9,354 nucleotides of DNA from an uncultured Collinsella sp. (GCA_902493125.1 CABUOF010000070.1:1-9354), one strand, 5' to 3'. Counted from the first letter of the stretch, positions 1-6,596 are shown. Made by a program: numbers and translations. Notes: generated by a model from the letters alone, not told the origin.

Positions 1-111
1 GTCAATGCCGCCTCGCTTCAAGGCACCTTGCTCGCCCTGGCGGGCTTTCGCTGTCTGCGCCAAAACATCGACGTTACCGTGGTCCAAACTAGTCGTTGGG
101 GACGTCCTTAA
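1..111 (+). CDS. 3' end of an unrecognised protein, running off the left edge
   Basis: Frame 1 is open from the first base to a TAA at 109-111, giving 36 residues that start VNAASLQGTLLALAGF and end in WGRP. The first 28 or so codons look like real coding sequence: most third positions are G or C, and the composition matches the other genes here. The last eight or so codons (from about base 88) lie inside the palindromic element at 88-147, so the visible C-terminus is supplied by that element. The original protein may have been longer, or may have ended close to this point. I do not recognise the family. The alanine/leucine-rich stretch followed by a short beta-like IDVTVV segment fits many alpha/beta folds and is too short to assign. 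The start lies outside the window. It could also be chance coding potential. Confidence 0.4.
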   Translation, partial: VNAASLQGTLLALAGFRCLRQNIDVTVVQTSRWGRP

Positions 112-147
112 ATGACTAGTCGTTTAAGAACGTCCCCAATGACTAGT
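88..147. repeat. 60-bp imperfect palindrome, REP/BIME-like element
   Basis: The arms TTGGGGACGTCCTTAAA (96-112) and TTTAAGAACGTCCCCAA (123-139) pair over 17 positions with one mismatch (106 against 129). They enclose TGACTAGTCG (113-122), which is itself nearly self-complementary. Outside the arms, ACTAGTCG (88-95) pairs with TGACTAGT (140-147), so the dyad spans 60 bp centred at 117.5. The 6-bp palindrome ACTAGT occurs three times, at 88-93, 115-120 and 142-147. No uridine tract follows, so it is a poor intrinsic terminator. The size and the GGGGACGT-type stem resemble interspersed extragenic palindromes mobilised by Y1 (RAYT/IS200-like) transposases; that link is inference, because no transposase gene is in the window. 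Confidence 0.7.
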
Positions 148-176
148 CGGATTGATAATTTGTGCGGGTTGTGGTT

Positions 177-205
177 TTGTGACCTGCTGAAATTAAAGAT
201 ACTGT
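177..205 (+). promoter_or_regulatory. Candidate promoter of the YhgE/Pip gene pair
   Basis: TTGTGA (177-182) and TACTGT (200-205) are separated by 17 bases and resemble -35 and -10 boxes, although the -10 matches TATAAT at only three positions including the key A and last T. A second possible -10, TATATT (234-239), has no good -35; the best is TGTACG (211-216). The region is AT-rich compared with the genes around it, as expected for a promoter. Whichever box is used, the dyad at 200-219 overlaps it. The start site is unproven. Confidence 0.3.
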
Positions 206-219
206 ACAACTGTACGTTA
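200..219. promoter_or_regulatory. Operator-like dyad upstream of the YhgE/Pip pair
   Basis: GTACA (204-208), two central bases, then TGTAC (211-215) form a perfect 5-bp inverted repeat. Further out, TA (200-201) matches TA (218-219), giving a 20-bp imperfect dyad. The same stretch also reads as two direct copies of ACTGTAC at 8-bp spacing. Its size and position over the candidate promoter fit a site for a dimeric repressor such as a TetR-family protein. No regulator gene is present in the window, so the binding protein is unknown. Confidence 0.4.
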
Positions 220-295
220 ATTCGTCTTCGTAGTATATTGCTACCCGCAAAACTCAATACCATTGTGCTCTGAGACGCTAAAGCGCTTACGTACA

Positions 296-3106
296 ATGGT
301 TATCGATAGTACGATTCGATTCAACGACAGGATGGATGGTCCAAGCGTGAGTCTCGGCAGCAAACTATCCAATGCAAAGGTCTCCTTTGCGATATTTAAG
401 CGCGACATTAAGCGACTGCTTGTGAACCCCGTCGCCTTGGTGGTTACCCTTGGCGTGTGCGTTATTCCCTCGCTGTATGCCTGGTACAACATCGTGGCCA
501 ACTGGGATCCGTACGGAAACACCCAGGGCATCAAGATTGCCATCGCCAACAACGATCGGGGCACCCAAAACGACCTGGTGGGCGAGCTCAACGCGGGCGA
601 TCAGGTCGTCGATCAGCTCAAGGAGAACGATCAGCTGGGCTGGACCTTCGTCGATTCTGCGGCCGATGCCAAAGAGGGCGTCGAGAGCGGTGAGTACTAT
701 GCGGCCATCGTAGTCCCCAAGAACTTCTCGGATAACCTGGTTTCGATGCTCGACGGCAACTACCATCAGCCCAAGCTTACGTACTACGTCAATGAGAAGA
801 AGAGCGCTATTGCGCCCAAGGTTACCGACACCGGTGCAAACACCATCGAGGAGCAGATCAACTCGGAATTTGTCTCCACGGTGGGCGAGACCGTTGCCAG
901 TATTGCCAAGGATGCCGGAGTCGATTTAAAGGACAAGGCAACCCAGACTCAGGATTCGTTGGCCGGTTCGGTATCAGAGGCTACGTTGGGCGAAGTGCGT
1001 GATTCGATTGGCGACATGAATGCCGCCATCGATAAGACGAGTGGTTCCATTGCCTCGGCAGATGCGGCACTTGCCGGTCTGCAGGGTCAGGCGCCGTCGC
1101 TGACGCAGGCGATCTCCCAGGGCAATGACCTGCTGGGCGAGGCTCGCGCCACGGCGGGCAACTCTGTCGCCTCGCTCTCCAAGGCGCTCTCGGAAGGCAG
1201 CCTTGCGCTCACCAAGACGTCAGCCTCCGCAAACGCTGCGATTGGCAAGCTGACGGGCGCGGTCACATCTACGACCACCCGCATCGACAACTCGCTTGAG
1301 TCTCTCCAAGCGACGATCGACCACAATAAGGCCGTTATCGGGCACTTAGAGATTCTCGCCAATGACACGTCGACAGGTTTCGAGGAAATTGACGCGCGCA
1401 TTGTATCGATCATCGATTTGCTCCGCGAGCAGAATGAAAAGCTTCAGAGCATCAAGGACGGTCTGTCTGCGCAGTCGAGCGCCATGGCGAATGACGCTGC
1501 GGCTGTCTCGGGTGCCAGCGACGCTATCAATAATGCAATTCAGACCGGTGCGACCAACCTTGGCCAGGCTCAGACGGACCTGGGTCAAAACGCGCTGCCG
1601 AAGGTCTCGAGCGCACTTGATTCGTTTGCCGCCGTCTCGGGTGATCTGACGGGAATCGTGTCTGGCCTCACGCCTACTATTGCAAGTGCGCGCGGTACAC
1701 TTTCGCAACTCAACGCCACGCTCGGTCAGGCCAAGACCACGCTGTCCCAGACCGATGCCTCGCTTGCCAAGGTCCAGGACAAGCTCGCAACCGCCGCCAA
1801 CGACATCGCGGCGCTACAGACCTCCGAGTCCATGGGCGAGCTGGCCGGCCTGATGGGCGTCGACGTCGATGATGTTGCAGACTTCATGGCATCTCCGGTC
1901 GAGCTGACCTCAAAGTCAATTTACCCGGTCAAGAGCTTTGGTTCGGGCATTGCCCCGTTCTATACCAATCTGGCGCTGTGGGTGGGCGGCTACGTGCTTA
2001 TCGCCATCTACAAGCTCGAGGTCGACCGCGAAGGCATCGGCAGCTTTACCGCGCGTCAGGGCTACTTTGGCCGCTGGTTGCTCCTGGTGATCCTGGGCGC
2101 GTTGCAGGCCATCATCGTTACGGTAGGCGATCTGGTGATCGGCGTGCAGTGCGTCAGCCCGCTGCTGTTCGTGCTGGGCGGCATCGCCATCTCGTTCACC
2201 TACGTCAATATCATCTATGCGCTGTCCACCACGTTTAAGCATATCGGCAAGGCTATCGGCGTCATTCTGGTTATCGTGCAGATCCCGGGTTCGTCGGGCA
2301 TGTACCCCATCGAGATGATGCCAGGCTTCTTCCAGTGGCTGCACCCGCTGCTGCCCTTTACCTACGGCATCAATCTGCTGCGCGAGACGGTCGGCGGCAT
2401 GTATTCGTTCAACTACCTGTTTAACCTGTGCATTCTGGGCGTGTTCTTGATCGTGGCGCTCTTTATCGGCCTGCAGCTGCGTCCGCTGCTGCTCAACCTT
2501 AACCTGCTCTTTGATAAACAGCTCTCCACGACCGGTATGATGATTTGCGAGTCCAACGACCTGCCGCGCCAGCGCTACTCGCTGCGCACGGCCATGCGCG
2601 TCATGCTCGATTCCGATTCGTACCGTCGCGAACTGCTCGATCATGCGGTCGCCTTTGAACATCGCTACCCGTACTACATCAAGGGCGGTTTTGCCGCCGT
2701 GGTGGGCGTTCAGGTCCTGCTCTTTGTCCTGTCGACGGTTCTCGATATCGACAATAACGGCAAGATCATCCTGCTTGTCATTTGGATCATCTCGGTTATT
2801 GCCATCTGCGGCTGGCTGATCAATATCGAATATATCCGAGCGAGCCTCAATACCCAGATGCGCATCTCGGCGCTTTCGGATGAGGACCTGCGTCGCGAGA
2901 TGCGCGAACACACGGCCGCCATTCCTGCCGCCCGCCACATGTTTGGCCTCAACGCCAGCGAGCGTGGTGCCAAGGGCGGCGATCAGTCCACGGGCCGCTT
3001 GCCGCATATCGGCTCGCACCATAAATCTCAGGGCAGCGACAGCACAGCCACAAATGATGGAGATACCACCGCGCTCGGCAAGCACTCCAAAGGAGGTGAG
3101 GCATAA
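296..3106 (+). CDS. YhgE/Pip-family membrane protein with C-terminal extension
   Basis: A 936-residue envelope protein of the YhgE/Pip family, whose known members include the Lactococcus phage-infection protein Pip and relatives of EsaA/YueB. It has a membrane helix at about 45-67 ending in LYAWYNIVANWDPYGNT (W70), the family hallmark. An outer stalk of about 480 residues follows, rich in Ala, Ser, Thr, Leu, Asp and Gln with heptad-like coiled-coil stretches. Five C-terminal helices lie at about 559-575, 594-617, 623-645, 651-667 and 708-728, with an ABC-2-like SSGMYPIEM loop (666-674). Unlike its neighbour, it continues with two more helices (about 796-818 and 824-845) and a charged, Gly/Ser/His-containing tail to 936. 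The start is uncertain: TTG 263, ATG 296, ATG 332 and GTG 347 are in frame and none has a strong ribosome site. I chose ATG 296; GTG 347 would give an N-terminus more like the paralogue's. Its exact cellular role and substrate are unknown. Confidence 0.9.
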   Translation: MVIDSTIRFNDRMDGPSVSLGSKLSNAKVSFAIFKRDIKRLLVNPVALVVTLGVCVIPSLYAWYNIVANWDPYGNTQGIKIAIANNDRGTQNDLVGELNAGDQVVDQLKENDQLGWTFVDSAADAKEGVESGEYYAAIVVPKNFSDNLVSMLDGNYHQPKLTYYVNEKKSAIAPKVTDTGANTIEEQINSEFVSTVGETVASIAKDAGVDLKDKATQTQDSLAGSVSEATLGEVRDSIGDMNAAIDKTSGSIASADAALAGLQGQAPSLTQAISQGNDLLGEARATAGNSVASLSKALSEGSLALTKTSASANAAIGKLTGAVTSTTTRIDNSLESLQATIDHNKAVIGHLEILANDTSTGFEEIDARIVSIIDLLREQNEKLQSIKDGLSAQSSAMANDAAAVSGASDAINNAIQTGATNLGQAQTDLGQNALPKVSSALDSFAAVSGDLTGIVSGLTPTIASARGTLSQLNATLGQAKTTLSQTDASLAKVQDKLATAANDIAALQTSESMGELAGLMGVDVDDVADFMASPVELTSKSIYPVKSFGSGIAPFYTNLALWVGGYVLIAIYKLEVDREGIGSFTARQGYFGRWLLLVILGALQAIIVTVGDLVIGVQCVSPLLFVLGGIAISFTYVNIIYALSTTFKHIGKAIGVILVIVQIPGSSGMYPIEMMPGFFQWLHPLLPFTYGINLLRETVGGMYSFNYLFNLCILGVFLIVALFIGLQLRPLLLNLNLLFDKQLSTTGMMICESNDLPRQRYSLRTAMRVMLDSDSYRRELLDHAVAFEHRYPYYIKGGFAAVVGVQVLLFVLSTVLDIDNNGKIILLVIWIISVIAICGWLINIEYIRASLNTQMRISALSDEDLRREMREHTAAIPAARHMFGLNASERGAKGGDQSTGRLPHIGSHHKSQGSDSTATNDGDTTALGKHSKGGEA
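3089..3099 (+). promoter_or_regulatory. Perfect Shine-Dalgarno for the second YhgE/Pip gene
   Basis: AAAGGAGGTGA is complementary along its length to the usual 3' end of bacterial 16S rRNA. It lies inside the last codons of the upstream gene, whose TAA (3104-3106) is followed directly by the ATG at 3107. The distance from GGAGG to the ATG is 10 bases. Such a strong site overlapping the preceding gene fixes the downstream start and points to translational coupling or reinitiation, so that the two proteins are made together. Confidence 0.9.
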
Positions 3107-5296
3107 ATGAAGAACATCCTGCATCTGTTTAAGCGCGATGTCCAAAACGTGTCTCGCTCCGTAATCGGCTTGGTTGTCGTGATGGGCCTCATTATCGTAC
3201 CGTGCCTGTACGCGTGGTTTAACATCGCCGGCAGCTGGGATCCGTACGGCAACACCGGCAATCTTAAGATCGCCGTGGTCAACACCGATGAGGGTTACGA
3301 GAGCGATCTGATCCCCGTCGAGGTCAACGTGGGCGAAAACGTGACCGCCACCCTGCGCGGCAACGAGAACTTCGACTGGGTTGTGCTCAACGATCGAGAA
3401 AAGGCCATCGAGGGCGTCAAATCGGGCGCATACTATGCGGCTGTCGTTATCCCTAAGACGTTTAGTGCCGATATGATGACGCTCTTTTCGACCGACGTTA
3501 AGCATGCCGATATCGAGTTTTACGAGAATCAGAAGGCCAACGCCATCGCGCAGATCGTGACCGAGAAGGGTTCGAGCGCCGTTCAGAACCAGGTTAACGA
3601 ATCTTTTACCGAGACCATTACGAGCATCGGTCTTAAGACGGTGTCCAGCCTGCTCGATTACATGAGCACCGACCAGGTCAGCAACTTTATCGCCAACCTG
3701 TCCTCGACGCTTGGCGATTCGATTGAGGACCTGCGAGACGTTCAGGCAAATGCTTCGTCGCTGGCGGGCATTTTGAGCTCCACGTCCGATTCGCTGACGT
3801 CGGCGAGCGGCATGCTCAAGCAGACCGGTGCCGTCGATGAGTCGACAAAGCAGCTCATGGAACATGCCAAAAGCGGCATCGATGATTCCAAAGAAGCGCT
3901 TAAGGCGGCAAACGATGCCATCGATGCCGCAATCGATGGAAGTGCGGGTTCGTTCGACAATGTGTCTGCCGAGCTCGCGAAGGCGTTCGACACCGCAAAC
4001 CAGCATGTCGACCTTACGGTGTCCCAACTCAACGATGCCGCTGCGGCCCTCAATGCGCGCGCCAAGGATATCGATGCGATGGCCGATCAGCTCCGCAGCC
4101 TTGCCGACCAGGTGAGCGATGAGAATTTGAAGGACGGCCTCAAGTCCGCCGCGACGTCGCTGGGCAGAATCGCCGTTGAGTACCGCAACAATGCCAAGGA
4201 TCTGGCGGCTACCGCGAAGTCTCTCTCCGATAGCATGGCCGAGGTCAACAACTTGCGTGCCGAGGTCGATCAGGCCATCGCTGATGCCAAGGCCGGCATC
4301 GCGGGTGCCAAATCCGATTACGATTCCACGTTCTCGGTTAAGGCCAAGGAGCTCAAGAAGACGGTTTCGGGCATTCTGGACTCGCTTGATGGCATCTCGG
4401 GCGACCTGGATAGCGCCGTAGGCGGCCTGACCGACGCATCCGGCTCGTTGGCGAAGGGCCTCTCCAAGGCCGCCAAGCTGGTCAACAAGGCTTCCGATCA
4501 GCTAGGTGAAGCGTCCGATAAGATCAGCGCCTTTAAGGACGAGCTCGATGGCGCCCTGATGTCGGACGACCTTGCCACGATCAAGACGATGATTGGCAAC
4601 GATCCCGAGGGTTTGGCCGTGTCGCTTTCCGGTCCCGTCGCGCTCGATCGCAAACCGGTCTATCCGATCCGCAACTACGGCTCGGCCATGGCGCCGTTCT
4701 ACACGATTCTGTCGCTCTGGGTCGGCTCGATCGTGCTGGCGGCCATGATGAAGGTCTCGGTCGACGACGAACTCATCAACGAGCTCATCCCCGTGCGCTT
4801 GCACGAGATCTACCTGGGTCGCTACCTGTTCTTTGGCGGTTTGGCCCTGCTGCAGGCAACGCTCGTGTGCGCGGGCGACATCCTGTTCTTTGGCATCCAG
4901 TGCGACAACCCGCTGCAGTTTGTGCTGGCGGGCTGGGTCGCGAGTCTCGTGTTCTCCAATATCGTCTACACGCTTACGGTGTCGTTTGGCGATATCGGCA
5001 AGGCTTTGGCCGTTGTGCTGCTGGTCATGCAGGTCGGCGGTTCGGGCGGTACGTTCCCCATCGAGATGACCGGCCCCGTGTTCCAGGCGATCTATCCGTT
5101 CCTGCCGTTTACCCATGGCATTAACGCCATGCATGCCGCCATGGCTGGCGCCTACCATATGGAGTACTGGGTTGAGCTGGGCATTCTGGCGAGCTATCTG
5201 ATTGCGTCGCTGGCCCTGGGCGTCGTCTTCCGCCGTCCGGTCATCAAAGCCAACGACTGGATCATCGAAAAACTGGAGTCAACCAAATTGATTTAG
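3107..5296 (+). CDS. YhgE/Pip-family membrane protein, second paralogue
   Basis: A 729-residue paralogue of the preceding gene, with the usual YhgE/Pip layout and no extension. The N-terminus MKNILHLFKRDVQNV is short and basic, then a helix at about 17-38 runs into CLYAWFNIAGSWDPYGNT (W44). The outer region (about 44-518) is mostly predicted coiled coil, rich in Ala, Asp, Lys, Ser and Leu. It returns to the membrane through YPIRNYGSAMAPFYT and five helices at about 534-550, 574-597, 604-626, 633-650 and 691-709, with GGSGGTFPIEM before 654 as the ABC-2-like loop. It ends about 20 residues after the last helix. The start is certain from the near-perfect ribosome site. Sequence is conserved with its neighbour at the two membrane ends and diverges in the stalk. 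Likely functions are a subunit of an export or envelope-remodelling complex; members of the family also serve as phage receptors. Substrate unknown. Confidence 0.93.
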   Translation: MKNILHLFKRDVQNVSRSVIGLVVVMGLIIVPCLYAWFNIAGSWDPYGNTGNLKIAVVNTDEGYESDLIPVEVNVGENVTATLRGNENFDWVVLNDREKAIEGVKSGAYYAAVVIPKTFSADMMTLFSTDVKHADIEFYENQKANAIAQIVTEKGSSAVQNQVNESFTETITSIGLKTVSSLLDYMSTDQVSNFIANLSSTLGDSIEDLRDVQANASSLAGILSSTSDSLTSASGMLKQTGAVDESTKQLMEHAKSGIDDSKEALKAANDAIDAAIDGSAGSFDNVSAELAKAFDTANQHVDLTVSQLNDAAAALNARAKDIDAMADQLRSLADQVSDENLKDGLKSAATSLGRIAVEYRNNAKDLAATAKSLSDSMAEVNNLRAEVDQAIADAKAGIAGAKSDYDSTFSVKAKELKKTVSGILDSLDGISGDLDSAVGGLTDASGSLAKGLSKAAKLVNKASDQLGEASDKISAFKDELDGALMSDDLATIKTMIGNDPEGLAVSLSGPVALDRKPVYPIRNYGSAMAPFYTILSLWVGSIVLAAMMKVSVDDELINELIPVRLHEIYLGRYLFFGGLALLQATLVCAGDILFFGIQCDNPLQFVLAGWVASLVFSNIVYTLTVSFGDIGKALAVVLLVMQVGGSGGTFPIEMTGPVFQAIYPFLPFTHGINAMHAAMAGAYHMEYWVELGILASYLIASLALGVVFRRPVIKANDWIIEKLESTKLI

Positions 5297-5359
5297 TTCA
5301 GACACGTAAACGCTGTCAGAACATCGAGGCCTTCCAGTTTTACACTTTATTATGCTGGA

Positions 5360-5389
5360 TTGCGATGCAACGCCGGTTGTTGCTACAGT
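5360..5389 (+). promoter_or_regulatory. Candidate extended -10 promoter of the DMT transporter gene
   Basis: TTGCGA (5360-5365) lies 18 bases before TACAGT (5384-5389), which is preceded by TGC (5381-5383), an extended -10 arrangement. Transcription would begin near 5396, inside the left arm of the terminator at 5392-5421. An alternative AT-rich stretch upstream contains TTTACA (5339-5344) and TATTAT (5348-5353), but these overlap too closely to work as a pair. The DMT gene needs its own promoter in this region because the hairpin should stop transcription from upstream. Confidence 0.4.
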
Positions 5390-5391
5390 AG

Positions 5392-5430
5392 CGGGGCGTG
5401 CCGGGGGTCCGGTGCGCCCCGTTTTTATTT
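5392..5430 (+). terminator. Rho-independent terminator after the YhgE/Pip pair
   Basis: CGGGGCG (5392-5398) pairs with CGCCCCG (5415-5421). Two G-T wobbles and CCGG (5401-5404) with CCGG (5409-5412) extend the stem to 13 pairs around a GGGT loop. TTTTTATTT (5422-5430) follows at once. It lies 95 bases after the stop of the second YhgE/Pip gene and is the natural end of that transcript. Because it also sits about 70 bases before the DMT start and overlaps a candidate promoter, an attenuator role for the DMT gene cannot be excluded. Confidence 0.85.
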
Positions 5431-5497
5431 GACCATGAGGCGGCACGCAGCCATACGCGTGCGGACACCACGCCAAGATTGAGTGTGAGGATGTTCC

Positions 5498-6481
5498 ATG
5501 GCCCAATACGCTGCCAACGAAATCGAAAACATGCCCGATAGCCCTGTCGCACGGGAGGACCTGGGCGCCGGCGGCACCTCCCGCGGCGCCGGCGCACGCT
5601 CGCCGCTGTTCTGGAAGGTCTTGCTGCTTTCGATAGCGGTCATCTGGGGCTATTCCTTCACCACCATGAAGGATGCGCTCGATACCGTTCCGGTGTTCGA
5701 ACTGCTCTATATTCGTTTTCTTCCGGCTTCGCTGGTTATGTTCGCCATCTTCCACAAACGCATCATCGCGCACTTTAATGCCCGCAACCTTATCGTCGGA
5801 CTTGGTATGGGCGCACTTATGTGGGGCGCGTACGGTTTGCAGACGATTGGCCTGGCACAGACCACGGCGGGCAAGAGTGCATTTTTGACGGGTACCTATT
5901 GCATCCTCGTGCCGTTTGCGAGCTACGTCCTAAGCGGCGAAAAGCTTACCCGTTACAACTTGGGCGCCGCGTTGCTGTGCCTGGCGGGCATTGGTCTGGT
6001 GGCGCTCGATAGCGTCGAGTTCAATGTCGGCGATGTCATCACACTGGGCGGTGCGGTCTTCTTTGCCATCCAGATGGCGGTGACCGCCAAGTATGGCCGC
6101 AAGATGGACATCAACGTCATCACGTTTTGGATGTTTGTGGGCAACGGCGTCTTGAGCTTGGCAACGTCGCTGCTATTCGAGACCCAAGCGCCCGCGTCCG
6201 TGTGGACGCCGAGCTTTATCGGTGTGATGGCGTTTCTATCGGTGGGCTGTACGTGTGTGGCTCTGCTCATCCAAAACGTCGGCCTGGCGCATGTCCCGGC
6301 CTCAACGGGCTCGCTGCTCCTTTCGATGGAGTCGCCTTCGGGTGTGCTGTTCTCGGTGCTGCTGATGGGGGAGGCGCTCACCTCGCGCCTGCTCGCCGGC
6401 TTCGCGCTCATCTTTCTTTCGATTATCTTGAGCGAGACGCATTTCGATTTTTTGCGTCGAAAGCCGCGTCCGCAATTGTAA
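5498..6481 (+). CDS. EamA/DMT-superfamily transporter
   Basis: A 327-residue inner-membrane protein of the drug/metabolite transporter superfamily, which typically exports amino acids, nucleosides or other small metabolites, or takes up metabolites; the substrate here cannot be read from sequence. It has about ten hydrophobic helices arranged as two EamA repeats, about 41-172 and 180-313. Each repeat ends in the characteristic pattern of a small-residue helix, a conserved Glu and a final helix: E148 in LSGEKLT and E292 in LMGEALT. Before the first helix (from about 37) is an unusual hydrophilic, Gly/Ala-rich leader of some 35 residues, somewhat longer than usual for the family. The ATG is supported by GTGAGG (5485-5490), seven bases upstream; another ATG at 5491 is out of frame. 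It is flanked by terminators on both sides and so is probably transcribed alone. Confidence 0.93.
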   Translation: MAQYAANEIENMPDSPVAREDLGAGGTSRGAGARSPLFWKVLLLSIAVIWGYSFTTMKDALDTVPVFELLYIRFLPASLVMFAIFHKRIIAHFNARNLIVGLGMGALMWGAYGLQTIGLAQTTAGKSAFLTGTYCILVPFASYVLSGEKLTRYNLGAALLCLAGIGLVALDSVEFNVGDVITLGGAVFFAIQMAVTAKYGRKMDINVITFWMFVGNGVLSLATSLLFETQAPASVWTPSFIGVMAFLSVGCTCVALLIQNVGLAHVPASTGSLLLSMESPSGVLFSVLLMGEALTSRLLAGFALIFLSIILSETHFDFLRRKPRPQL

Positions 6482-6493
6482 ACAATTTGTTGC

Positions 6494-6518
6494 GCCGCCT
6501 CCCGGGGCGGCATTTTTT
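6494..6518 (+). terminator. Rho-independent terminator after the DMT gene
   Basis: GCCGCCT (6494-6500) pairs with GGGCGGC (6505-6511), the innermost pair being a T-G wobble, around the loop CCCG (6501-6504). One A then six T residues (6513-6518) follow. It starts 12 bases after the transporter stop codon, a standard position. It separates the DMT gene from the amidohydrolase, which must therefore have its own promoter. Confidence 0.88.
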
Positions 6519-6544
6519 ATGCGTCGCCCTTAAAGTAGTACCTT

Positions 6545-6566
6545 GCACTTTACGCTATCAAAGTGC
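6545..6566. promoter_or_regulatory. Operator-like inverted repeat before the amidohydrolase gene
   Basis: GCACTTT (6545-6551) and AAAGTGC (6560-6566) are perfect inverted copies separated by 8 bases, a 22-bp dyad that ends 30 bases before the ATG at 6597. The spacer and right arm contain TATCAA (6556-6561), a possible -10 box, though I see no good -35 at the right distance. A dimeric regulator bound here would cover the start of transcription. It could instead form a weak hairpin in the leader RNA. No regulator gene is in view. Confidence 0.45.
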
Positions 6567-6596
6567 TTGCTGCAAAAACGTTACTGGAGGGCATCT

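Noticed and set aside
88..147. The left palindrome as a terminator of the upstream frame
   Set aside because: The stem is long but is followed by a mixed sequence (CGGATTGATAATT) without a T run, and the triple ACTAGT pattern fits a repeat element better.
1916..4027. A 703-codon open frame on the minus strand across the junction of the two YhgE/Pip genes
   Set aside because: It lies antisense to two clearly conserved membrane-protein genes. Its product is rich in Arg, His, Asp, Gln and Gly with no recognisable domain, as expected when a C/G-ending codon bias leaves the opposite strand free of stops.
5352..5432. A 26-codon ORF (ATG 5352 to TGA 5430-5432) running through the terminator, a possible leader peptide
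   Set aside because: It has no Shine-Dalgarno, starts upstream of the likely transcription start, and shows no run of one amino acid typical of attenuation.
5435..5482. A 15-codon Arg-rich ORF just before the DMT gene
   Set aside because: No ribosome binding site is visible and the length is within chance expectation; five Arg codons in GC-rich DNA are not remarkable enough.
6543..6596. Upstream TTG start that would add 18 residues to the amidohydrolase
   Set aside because: It has no ribosome site and would overlap the inverted repeat, while the ATG at 6597 has GGAGGG at ideal spacing and starts a normal-length protein.
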